Assembly (NCBI GenBank): GCA_023846275.1
Contig: CM043874.1
Location: forward strand, 27,439,630-27,503,629
Direction: 5' to 3'
Source of the DNA: Vanilla planifolia
Lineage: Eukaryota; Streptophyta; Magnoliopsida; Asparagales; Orchidaceae
Length of the DNA stretch: 64,000 bases
This document shows positions 38,357 through 50,049 of this stretch, one piece after another. The notes below the pieces were generated by a model, which made no database searches, was not told the DNA's origin, and saw only the letters and a program-made list of their open reading frames with translations. A program made the translations under genes and the position numbers. Positions within the stretch are counted from its first letter, which is position 1. Every line of letters starts with the position of its first letter.

Positions 38357-39600
38357 AGTCATGTAGTAAAAGATAAAACACCTTAAGAACAAGCAAACAA
38401 GGGGTGAAACCATAGAAAATACTTGCAAAATTGCAATAGCATCTTCAATTAGAATAGTTCAACAAGTTGAAAATTTAAGAACATAGGAACATGTTGTATA
38501 GCTTGTAATGTATAATAAGACAACATCTATTATGATAATAAAACACATATAAACATATCAAAATATGTTAAATAATCATAGAATTTCATAAAAATAATAG
38601 TTTTGACATGTAAAACAATAAAATTTTGTACTACAAAAATACACTATATAGAGTTTTACATAAAAGCTTAATGTAAACTATAACATATAAGAATTCAAAT
38701 AAATATAGCTTAAACATGTTTAATTTACTCCTCCTTGATGTAAGAATATATATAACTCATAGAAACACAAGTGTTTACCTCCAACAAATCATACATTAGC
38801 TCAACTCCCCGTTGTTCTTTATAACACATTCAAAATAACATAATAGTAGCAATTCAAACACAACTTCAACAATAACATTAATTTTATTTCTTTCTATAAT
38901 TTTAGACTCAAGCATCCTCCCTTTTCTTGTTCAATCATTCAAAGAGATATATAATAGAAACACATTGATGTTCAACTATAAGTTCTTCAGACGATGGGTT
39001 GTAAATGTAAATAGTGCTAAAAAGGTTTGCTAGTGTATTGAAAGAAACAACCTACATAGCTTTGTATGACCTAAGCATGGTGACCAGAATTGAAAAGTTG
39101 TATGGTATGATTATAAAAATATATTGTATCTCTCTGTGCCTGTCTAATCCTAATCATTAATTTTGAAACTAATCATTTCGATCATCGTGTATGTTTAGAC
39201 ATTGTCTTATATGATAAGTTTCAAAATTATCCTGGAACAAAACTCTAAAGGAGAAGCGTATAGTCATTTGTTTTATTTGTTGAATTTAATCCACAATACT
39301 CCAATATGAGTGAGTTTTCTTATTAAAGTAGAGCATTCAAGATCAAAGTGTACCTCAGTGAATTGATAGTTGAAACGCCATTATTAACCTTAGCCAAAAC
39401 CAAGCAATGTAGCTGTCATTGTAGATACGTGATCTACAGGATGAGTAAAAACATTATGAACATTTGCATCGTGATCTCTAATGTTGCCCGTTATAGTAGC
39501 TTAATTTTCCTTATAGGAGAAATAATTATTTATCTTAATTGAGTGGGTAGGTGAGTGATTCCAATCAATCCTTTCATAGCATCTTATTTTCCTTAGTTTG
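38357..39600. other. Internal region of the Copia-like element, unrecognised
   Basis: It should hold the end of the Copia polyprotein, but no RT or RNase H phrase is readable. The open frame at 39348-39542 has no support. Confidence 0.3.
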
Positions 39601-42600
39601 AATGAGGAAAGTAGGCCCAACTACATTGTATGTATTCTTTTTGGTTTGTTTGTACAACTAGGAAGGCCTTAAAAAGCTTAGAATTGTCTATTTATGTTTT
39701 ATATAACGCCAATTTCTAATTTGTTAATATCTTTATATTTTTTTCTTCTAGATGTGTCATCTTATTATAAGAGATATCACATGCATGACTTTATAATAGG
39801 TAAGACTTCTTTTTATCACCAATGATGAAGAAGAATACTAATTTTTTAGTTTACCTTTACCTGAATGTCTGATGCCCTTCTATAAAGAAGCCAAAGGCAT
39901 TGTACTAGTTCACAATCAATAAAAGTGTGATCAATAGTGTCTTCATTTAAGCAACATGGAAATTTAGATGTAAGATTAAAATTGAGTTTTTGCAACTAGT
40001 GTGAGGAAGGCAACACATTTTTTAGCATCCTCCAAATGAGCTTTAACATCTTAAAAAGGTATTTCTCATTCCAAAATTTTTCTCAAATTCTTCTCAAAAC
40101 TCTTGCTTTTTATTTCATTCCATGATTCATTCCAATTTAGTTTTATTGAGTATGCAAGCATAATATCTTTTAATTTCCTTATGCGTAACCCATTTTCCTT
40201 AATTATCTTACATATTTTATCCCATTTCATCCAATGGTATTTATGATTATTTTTCATATATCCTTGTTGAAATGCATTAATTATCTTTTTTTAGTTTATT
40301 TATTATTTGCATTGGGGGGTTTATAGTCAGTAGAGTATATGTTGCTATTGAGTTTAAAATGTGTTGTCTAAGTACAAGCATACCACCAATAAATAGAAAT
40401 TTTTTCTCCTAATAGGGTCATTTGTTTTACTACTTTTCCATTATGTGCTTAAAATATTGATTTATTTCTTTCATTATAAATGGGACACCTTAGGTATGTT
40501 ATGAGGAGAAAACCTATCTTGAAACATAATATCTTTATCCTTTTGCTTATAGTTGCCTTCATCTTGCTTGTAATGTTGAATTTACTCTTTTGTTTATTTA
40601 ATTGCAAATCTAACATTTGTTGAAATCTATCAAGGATGTTATTAATACCTTTTAAGGAGTTAATGCTCATTCTACAAAACATAATAATGTCATCTGCATG
40701 GCTTAAGTGGGTTATCAAAAGACATCCCTTTATAGTGGCATAATGCATTATTTAACTTTATTCAAATTGAATTTTTAAATCTATGTTAAAAGATTCAATT
40801 GCAATGATGAAAAATAGTGGAGAGATTGGCTACCTTACATCAAACTCCTTGTTAGTTGAAAATACTTGTGTGGGGAACCATTTATCATGATAAATATCCA
40901 TGAACTACTTATGATATTGCTAACCAATCTTTTGAACATGGTTGACAATTGAAACTTATCCAAAACTTTAAGAAAAAATTTCTAAGATTGCTTATCAAAT
41001 GTATAGTTAATATCCAATTTTATAAAATAATCTCCCTAATTTTCTTATTCGGTAAGCCATAAGTTGTTGTGTAATTAAAATATTATCAATGATCTCTCTT
41101 TCCTTGATGAAACCATCTTGTTTAGGTGAAATGATCTTATTAATAATAGTTTGCATTTTATTGGCTAAAATCTTGCTTATTATCTTTCTTGCAAAGTTGC
41201 TTACACATATTGGTCTAAAATCATGAAATGTTGTGGGCTTGCTAGATTTCAAGATAAAAACTAAATTTGAACTAGCAATCCACTTAGGAATTGGATTTTC
41301 AATAATGAGGTTAGCTATAACATGAAGGACATCTAAGGAAACTATGTTCCTGCATTTAGTGAAGAGCACACCATTAAACCCATCATGACTTAGAGCACTA
41401 TCTCTATCTAATTGGAAGACAACTTGTCATAGCTTCTTAAAATCCACTTTTTTTACAAGAAAATGATTCTTTTCCTTATTAATTAGCTGGGGTATTCAAT
41501 TTAGAACTTCTTCATAATTGATAATTTCTTTTTATGTTAACAGATCTTTAAGAATTGTATTATAGCATGTTGTATTTGATCTTGATCAGACTCCCATAGA
41601 CATTAAGAATATATAATCTCATTAAAGTGTAATTTGCCCTTTTTTCCTTAATTAGTGCATGAAAGCATCATGTATTCTTCTCACCTTCCATCAACCATTT
41701 TTCTTGTTTTTTTTTGGTGCCAATAAGTTTCGTCTTTGTTTAATTCTTCCATGAGTTCTTGATTTGCTTTATTTAAACTAATTTTTCCTTCTTTTGTGTG
41801 GCTCTCCAATAATTTCCTTTCTCTATCTTTCACTACATCTTTTTCTCTTTTTTTATGTTGGAAAATAGAACCAGAAGTTCTTTTATTCCATTACTTGGAC
41901 ATTTTTTTCTTTCTCCTTAGTTTGAAAGTTAAAGTTAATATTCCTATTAATTGAGTAAGAATTGCTCAATTATTTTTTTGCCTACTTTATAAAAACTTGA
42001 ATGTGTTATCCACATGTTTCAAAACTTAAACTATTTTGCTCCACAAGTTTATTAGTTGAGCAATGAAGTAATAATAGAGCATGATTAGATCATATTCTAC
42101 ATAAGTATTCAATAATAATTATTGGGTTAAGATCTATCCGCTCTCTATTTAGTAGCACCTTATCTAGTCTTTTCTAGACTTAATTGCCTTTCTTTGCCAA
42201 CCTGAGTAAAGGATGGGTTTGTGAATAGGGATTTTGAAATGCTACACTAATTGATGCAATTTATAAACTTATTTGTTGTAGCAAGAGAAGGGGTTGAGGC
42301 ACCATTATACTCTTTCATAGAGGCAATAACATTAAAGTCTCCCTCTCCATAATTAGCCATGGCTCCTTCTAGTTAGTTGCAGTTATTAATTTAATTTATA
42401 GACTTTTTTGTTTTCTTATATGGGTAAACACCAAGGTGTAATTTGATATTGGTTGATTTTCATTGCTTATAACTATAGATGTATACATTGGTCATCCACA
42501 TGGAGACTGTTGCATTGAATACTATTTTTTTATCGAATCAAAATTTTATTAGCTAGATTTCTGATGTGATGTGAGTAACCCAAAATAGATGCAAGATTTG

Positions 42601-42726
42601 GAAGCATTCTTTCATGAGCCATTGGTTCAAGAAAAACTATTACAATATGTTTTTAGCTCTAACTAAAAACTTAAGAGAAGCAACTGATTTTGGGGTCAAA
42701 GCCCCCATGATATTCCATGTAAGCAT
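39600..42726 (-). pseudogene. LINE ORF2 remnant: endonuclease, RT, zf-RVT
   Basis: The start is at 42726 (MLTWNIMGA), the endonuclease entry motif. GDFNVI appears near 42320. RT blocks: PKWIASSNLVFILKSSKP, FRPICVSNFARKIISKIL, and SPKQDGFIKEREIIDNIL at about 41280-41060. The catalytic box is HLSHADDIIMF at about 40715-40680, with Ala in place of the usual Tyr/Phe, normal for plant LINEs. LQLNKQKSKF and a GCPIYN-like phrase follow. The C-terminal part has MKWDKICKIIKENGLRIRKL at about 40235-40175 and a zf-RVT remnant CLNEDTIDHTFIDC near 39950-39910. Stops and frameshifts occur throughout. Confidence 0.8.
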
Positions 42727-43199
42727 ATTATATATTTATCAAGTTAGAGTCTACAATTTGAGATGTTCTTACACTTCTATAGTTTCTTTTTGAACTAATA
42801 CATTGCTCAGTGCCTTTCTTGGCTCTTTTCTTTGATCTTCTTATTTGCATAGGGGTGAAATCATCATATCTCAGTTGAAGAAAATCTGAATTAATAGCTT
42901 TTTCATGAAATTCAAGACTAAAATCCTCGAAGCCTAAAAGTCCAAGTTAGGGTTTTTGAATGAAGGTAACTTTAGAATTTTACAATGATCTATCCTTATT
43001 TGGATATAAACCTTTTTTAAACATCACATAATACACTACTAATTTTGTTGGCATAATTCTTCTCACTTTGTCTGCCATTTTACATTTGTCTTTATACTTG
43101 TCCAAGCCTCTCCATTGTTTAGTCTATGTATCCTGAACATATATTCCATTACTAGAATGAGGATTAGCAAGACAACCATTCTCATTTTTCCTTAAGAAT

Positions 43200-43990
43200 A
43201 CCTGATCCTCAGGCTAAGTGGAGATTTATTTAAAATTTGGCCACGATTTTCCTCTTCTTTTTGCTAATCCTACAAACTGGTAGAGGGATTAACATTCATT
43301 ATATTACATTAAATATCAGATTTAGCAATGTTAAATTTGTAAGTCAATACCATGTGTCTTTGCTTGTAACATTGGTTTTAATAGAGATAAATTATCATAT
43401 AGACTTTTTTGCAAAAATCATTGAAGCTGCTGCATTTTTGTGTGATTCTAATGAATTTGGAAAGTTCCTTTAACAAGTTCACTCCAGTATAAACTCAGGA
43501 AACACTTGGCTTAGTTATATTTAATGTCGCGACATCCACTTTTAGAGGATTCTTGATCATAGATGCTATTGAATACATAACTGTTTTGTTAAATAGGTGG
43601 ATAGGTAAATGTTCCAATGAGAGCTAAATTAGGGAAAGTGATGGTTCTATGATAAGATGAAACTTTGGGTGCTATTTAAAGACTCATATTTGAAAGTCAC
43701 CTAAGTTTCATGATCTATGTAACTAACAGTAGAGGAAATCATTCTCATCGAATCTAAGAACATGTATGTTATTTAAAGAACCAATTTTAACCTCACCCTA
43801 AAATTTGATTGTTATGAATTCTTTCCTTATAGATTCTATTCTTGGTCTCCCATATGAAAATTTACTAATTAGTGCAAGTTTAAAATTTGTTGCCATATTC
43901 CTTATTTCATTTTCTTCAAATATGATTTTTGGTTCCCCCTTGTATGTAGTGGGTGATTTAATTCTAGTTAGGGATCACCCAGTTGGACCC
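43200..43990 (-). pseudogene. LINE ORF1 remnant with DUF4283-like domain
   Basis: Read on the minus strand from about 43950: GEPKIIFEENEI, KLALISKFSYGRPRIESI and FITIKF, then EVKIGSLNNIHVL and RFDENDFL. Further on are LEHLPIHLFNKT and NPLKVDVATLNITKPSV. This is the DUF4283 and following-domain layout of plant LINE ORF1 proteins. Stops follow FITIKF and other blocks. The zinc knuckle is not readable. Confidence 0.65.
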
Positions 43991-44125
43991 ATTAGCACTT
44001 TAAAAAAAGAATGATTAAGAGAGGGGAATCATTTTGCATTCACCATCATACTCATTCCATAATCCTATTGACTAAGCATGAAGGATAAAGTTTTGAAATG
44101 TACCTGTAAATGATTTTCACGTTTG

Positions 44126-44251
44126 ATAAATTACTAAATTGTTTATGCCACTCCCTTAAAACATCAGAGATTTTGAACTCAATCTTCAATAAATTACTAA
44201 ATTGTTTATGCCACTCTCTTAAAACATCAGAGATTCTGAACTCAATCTTCA
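44126..44251. repeat. 63-bp tandem duplication, two copies, in frame
   Basis: Copies 44126-44188 and 44189-44251 differ at about two or three positions. At 63 bp (21 codons) the duplication keeps both strands open; on the minus strand it repeats the phrase ISDVLREWHKQFSNL. It lies between the 5' end of the LINE and the Copia gag. Its high identity makes it younger than its surroundings. Confidence 0.9.
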
Positions 44252-44399
44252 ACATAGACACACTGCACATTCAATTCAATGTTTGTTATAACCATCTTCA
44301 ACCTTACATTGTCTACTACCTATCATCCGCCACTCACATATCACCCACAAGCTATTTCTTTATTTTGTTAGCTTCTTTGTAAAATATCATTTTCATTCT

Positions 44400-45106
44400 T
44401 AAGCACTTCATTTTTAACTTTCAATGAATCAATATGAGAATGTCTCATAGCCAATAATTATTCATATTCATTTAGTTTATCTTGTGAATTACTTAAAGTA
44501 GAAGAATGTAGCTTTGCTTCATTTTGTAATAATTTATTCTTTTCTTTAAGCACATTGCATTGAGTTTGAAGAGCATGAATTTTATCTACATATTTTGCAT
44601 ATGACTTTTCAAGTTAGCACACATTTTAATTAATGTTCTATGCTCACAAGCAAATTCCATAAAGCAATCATCATCAAAAAATTCTTACGTAGATCCATTA
44701 GAATAAGGGTTGATAGTTTACCTTTGTTTAAAGAATATGAATCAAAATTGCTAGCATTCTACTTTCTTTTCTTCTTTTTCTCTTTTTTCGATAACTTCTT
44801 ATCATCATTAGTAGTTTGAGAATGATTCTCATCATACAACCTATCTAGTTTTAGTAATGCCTCAAAACAAGTTAATAAATGATAAATTTTTATACTAATT
44901 TCTTGAGGCATAGAGAAGAATAATTAAGTCATTCCTTTTGGATTCAGTTGTTTAATTCTTTTATGGTACTCATTGGACTTATTAGAAATAATAAAGGGAC
45001 GCTTAAACAAAAACCATATGTTATCACTTATGTTTTGAATAAAAGACTTAAAAGCATTTTTTTTCATAGAAAAGTGCTAACCATCAAACATGGGTAGAGA
45101 CTCCAT
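44400..45106 (-). pseudogene. Copia-type gag remnant
   Basis: The ATG at 45106 lies 11 bp after a primer-binding site and starts MESLPMFDG, a common Copia gag opening (the stop comes right after). Further frames give a polar region (DDKKLSKKEKKKKRK) and a coiled coil (YAKYVDKIHALQTQCNVLKE, then KNKLLQNEAKLHSSTLS) at about 44640-44480. Several stops interrupt it. With the LTRs on both sides it defines the orientation of the element. Confidence 0.65.
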
Positions 45107-45116
45107 GATGTAACCT

Positions 45117-45128
45117 GCTCTAATACCA
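45117..45128 (-). other. Primer-binding site of the Copia-like element
   Basis: On the minus strand TGGTATTAGAGC, 11 of 12 bases of the initiator-Met primer site. It sits between the LTR (ending CA at 45134-45135) and the gag start at 45106. Confidence 0.75.
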
Positions 45129-45133
45129 CTTAT

Positions 45134-48100
45134 TGGAAATATATGAGCAATAATATCCATAAGAGAGAGGGTGGTACAAATTCTAATTAGAAGATAAATT
45201 CAAAACACTAAAAGAACTTTTAAAAATTATGTAAATTTTATTTGAATATAATCTAATAGAGTTGTCAATTACTCGATTGAATCAAAATTAAAAAAATTCA
45301 AGTAATCACAAATAATGTTATGGAGAAAATCCTTTTGATATTTTGATTACTCTTAGAGTCACAAGATTGAAATAGAAGTGTATTTCTTTCTCCAAATCAA
45401 AGTAGCTAATTGAAGTAATATTATAATTGATTACTCTATTCAAAGGCTTTTACTGCACAAATATTGTGATAATCTTGACTTCTCTTAATGGAAACAAGAT
45501 AGATATTTATAAAGTAATGAATCAAGCAGTCTTAATTCAATTTCAATCAAAAGATATAATAATAATAGAGATCTTTTTTTTATCAAATGAATTCATCCAA
45601 CTCAAATAATATCTTAATAGAAATTCTTTTCTTTCAAAAAATGCAAAGTGAGATATTTACTTTCATAAACACAATTTAACCTTTTCAAATAACTTTACAA
45701 TAAATTTCTCTTAATTCTCTTCATTGCTCTTAATGGCTGTCTTTGTAAGTTTTACAAAGGTCATTTATATTTTACAAATCAATAATCACTAATAAACAAA
45801 AGAAAAAAAAAGATAATTTTTGGTAGTTCGACAAAACATTTGCCTATATCCACCTCTTATGCGTCATTTTATTGTAGTCAAGTCGAGTAAACCTTATACA
45901 ATTACTCCCATTTTTTTCATTGTCAAGTTGGGGTTAACCTAATACAAATCTATTCCCTTTTTATTGTAGCCAAGTAGGGGTCAATCTCATCCAAAGAATA
46001 ATTTCAACAATTTTTATAGCACTTATGTAAAGCAATTCATACAAAGTCCTATACTATATACTTGAGAAAATGATATAGCATAGTCTAAATGCTATGGAAG
46101 GATTTTATCAAGTAATATGAGTATCTTTGATACACTAGATGTGTTAATAAAATAAATAATATCCAAAATGCAATAATAGTAATTGTAGGAATAAGATGTT
46201 CCACACTTTAAAGCTTAGCCTATGTTTATGAACTTGGTTTCAATTATAAAAAGATTTTATAATTAATTTATTAGCTTATTCCCTCTCTAACACACTCTTA
46301 TTTATATCACACAATGAGACATGATTACTTATAAAAGTTATAATGGCTATAGCCCACTCCTAAAAAGATCAAAATTGTCATTATGTTCTTGGGCACCAGA
46401 TTATACAAAGATGCCATGGATATTGTATTGTGATGATAAGGTCCATATAGTAATGTTCTTGGTAACGTGCATATTTGATTAGTTCATTTATATTAATACA
46501 AATATATATCATTTATACGATGATGTTATCATTTTAGACAAATAGAATAAAGTCACACATGACCAAATTCTGAGATTTTGAAAAAATATTATACAATATA
46601 AGATCATGCTATATGAAATATTGTATAAGAAGCTCACATCCAATAATAGCTAAGACTTTAAATTAGACTCTTGGATAAGTAAGAATCATAGTGGTATGAC
46701 ATAGGTATCATATTTTATGATAGAAATTGGTATAAAATTTGGCTAAGTCTAAAATTAGGTGTTATTTCTTAGATTGATTGTACTAGATGAAGGCAGATCA
46801 CCACTTCACAAAACATATTTCCATAAATTCCTCTTGGGACAATGTTATATGGTATGATGATACACTACAATTGTTTATACGATACAAATTTTACTTAGAT
46901 CAACTTCACTGAAAAATATATCATACTCATACGATATATACTATCATATTTGTATGGTAGTGAGAAAGGTGAATGAAACATGATGTATTAGTTTGACTTC
47001 AAATTATTCTTATACAATCACAAAAGTTTTGAAACAATTGAACATATTAATACTTTATTATTATCATTATATTATAATAATAAGGAATTCAAAAAATACA
47101 TAAACTAATAATTTTAATATTAATCATACTAGTTTGATGCATTGGTCTCCAAAAACTAGGCAAACAATTTGAGAATTAGTTTGCATACTTATACAATAAA
47201 TATATTGTACACATATGATACTAAAGTGTGATAGTTCAAGAACATAGAAGTATCATGAATAGACTTCAAACTATATGACAACAAAAGTGAAAATAGATTG
47301 CGATTTACTATTATAATGTAATGATTTTTATTAGTATGCATTATAAGTATTGAAAATAACTTATGTAAAATATTCACATGATAATATTATTACAACACAA
47401 AAACTTGTTTTTGTGCAACATATAGCACTCATAAATTAGCATACATATCATACAAAGCCTATCCTAAGAGAAAATAAATGACATTATCATATGAAGCAAT
47501 CTTCATACTCATATGATTTCAGTAGTAACTCTACCCTTAAAGTCAAACAACACATGTATGAGGCCAATAACTCATATAAACTGATTCATAATTTTAATAA
47601 ATTGTTGAGTTAACATTCTAGTTGTATGTGAAGACATCATAACCTACACCTATGATGACTTTAGACTATAGTTGAGATTTTATGCCAAAATATAGATTGT
47701 TTGATATGATATTGGATATTTCATTGTACAACTAATAAGAAAAAACAACAAAGCTTAGTTGAATAGATTTTAAGCAATTTTTAGCTAGTGTATCTCAATT
47801 ATTGGCTCTTTTGAATTCATAATAACTTGTTAAAATATTTACAAGGTTCTTATATTATTTTATTTATCTTGATAACTCAAAAAAGTAATTTTTTAAATAA
47901 ATACATGAGATAAAGTACGTAATATAATGCTAATTATGCCTTATTAATATCAAGTAATAGTTTTGAAAATTCTAAACCAAATAAAGTTTAGATGATGAAC
48001 TTTGGATAGGCAACCACTTTAGCAAGGGAAGAAATAACAACTCCATGATTTATAAGTCGAGACAAATTTTGAGTAAAGTTACTAACACTCTTTAATATAT

Positions 48101-48275
48101 CTTCACTTGTGGATTGCTATAAGAATACTTGATCAATCTCTTCAATTTATTAATTTCAATTTGATTTAAGATGCATGATCTAAAAAATTATTTAAGAAAA
48201 TCATCAATAAAACTAACATAGTGGTATTGTTATCATCAAATATGTGGTATAATGACTAATGGTATAATAATTACA
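45134..48275 (-). repeat. Right (5') LTR of the Copia-like element
   Basis: The inner end is fixed by the primer-binding site. The outer end is estimated where similarity to 35.8-38.2 kb fades (about 48275). It contains the phrase GGTAGTTCGACAAAAC followed by CCTATATCCACC, characteristic of plant Copia LTRs. An ATGATA-rich middle (46400-47700) is shared with the left LTR. At about 3.1 kb it is long for Copia. Confidence 0.65.
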
Positions 48276-50049
48276 ACCATATAAATAATTTTGTTTTACA
48301 ATAAATCTATAATTCTTCTACTTATAAGGTGATTGAGGATCCATTTTTTTAAAAAAAATTTGAGCCTTTTATTGCATATCATCATTTTAGAGATAAAAGC
48401 TCATATAACATTTACTCTTTTTTCATTTATAATGTTTTTTTGTCTCTTTATCACTATAAATTTTCTTGTCTAACATACATGCCTTCTTTTTCTCCCAATA
48501 TAACCATCAAATGTTTTGGTTCCATCCAATTAAAAAAATGACAAACACATAGAGTCAAAAAAACATTATTCAACTAATTTGAACATCAATTATCAAAATT
48601 TAACTTCCTTAGCTTCTAGAAGTTCGTTGGCAAATAGCTTTCCCAAACTAGATGTTTCTTTCAATATTAGAGCTTAAACCAACCTTCTTCATCAATGCCA
48701 AAATGCCAATTTATTGGCATTCCATTGGACAACAACTCCAATGTTGTTGTGATAGCCAACCATTGTTGGTCATCCCCACCACTACAATCATCTTTCAAAC
48801 CATGGTACTATTATTTGTTGATCTTTGTTTATCCAACTATATATGAACAAAGATTTCAATCTTCTATATGAGTCCTCTCATATTTTGCTTGATTTATATC
48901 TACTCCTTCTCTTTTCCTTCCACTAGTGTCATTGGATATCATATTCATCAACCTCTAATGATGTTGAACAAACCCTTACTCAACTTTTGATTTAAGGAAT
49001 ATGAGACAAAACAAATAAATAATTATATTTTTAAAGGGAGTTAAATAATAACTTTGCAAGGAACCTTTGGCTCAGCATATTCTTAGTGATGAGTTTCTTA
49101 ACAAATATAAAACTATAATTATCCAACTTTATTGGTGAAAAATTGCCCCTCCCATGTTTATGATTTAGTTCTACACATATTAATCATTTAAATTTTGTCA
49201 AATGTGACCAAATGTAAGTTTATTGTTGAACTTTTTAATCATACAACCTTAGAATGTCTTTGGCATCTCTTAGAGGGCTCAATCAATTCTATAATTTTTA
49301 TAGAACTTTCTATTAAATTATTTATTTCTATCAAAGTAAAAATTGGGGACTAATTTTTCCCTAGCAATCTATGGGGATGGCAAGCCCATTTTAACATTCA
49401 TTCATTGGTTTAACAAGGCTACTAGTGAAAGTGCTAAAGATGAAGAAATAGTGATGGTGATTGTCCTTATGTAAGGCTTTGTGCCATTATGACTCAATAA
49501 GTTGCTCTCCCACTTTTTAAAAAAATAATGGATAAGAACCTCATGAGAGATAATTGTTATATCATTTTCAAGGAGGGGAAGAAATCATATATGTTTGAAA
49601 AAGAAAGTTTGTTATAAGAAAGACACATTCTTAATCTTTTGAAACAATGATCAAGAATAAGGTTCAATATTTTAACCCACAAAAAAAATGTTTGAAGCCT
49701 TCCCATACCTCTAAACTTTAAGATTCTTTTAGCTCACCCTTGAGTCATGTTTTTGAAAGAAATTAAGTTAAGTCCTATTTATGGTCTTTAATCATGTAAA
49801 TCAACATTTTAGAGAAAATGTTAAATGATTTAAGTAGAGAAATCAATTGCATCTATGCTTTGTTGACGATGTTTGTGACTTCTCTTCCCATCTGCTTTGT
49901 GTAACATGGAGTTTATTCAAAGCTTAGGACTTTTGATTCAAGTATCTTAATAAAAAACTCAGTGTAATTCTAAGTGTTACGCCTTCTCTTTGGCTAACCA
50001 ATATATGCTATCCATTTTGATAGATAAATGCTTGCAAATTTTGAGTATT
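48276..50049. other. AT-rich gene-free DNA
   Basis: Nothing recognised. The open frame at 48652-48846 lacks homology. A less AT-rich patch at 49330-49520 has no readable protein motif. Confidence 0.35.

Larger units (their letters stand above)
39600..44000 (-). mobile_element. AT-rich LINE inserted in the Copia-like element
   Basis: Both ORFs are traceable on the minus strand. ORF1 (about 43990-43200) has a DUF4283-like domain, and ORF2 (42726 to about 39600) has an endonuclease, RT and C-terminal zinc-binding domain. All are frameshifted and interrupted. It separates the Copia gag at 44.4-45.1 kb from the 3' LTR at 35.5-38.3 kb, so it probably inserted into that element. I see no poly(A) tail or target-site duplication. 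Confidence 0.75.

Noticed and set aside
48652-48846. 64-codon open frame
   Set aside because: No homology, and codon use is the same as in the surrounding non-coding DNA.
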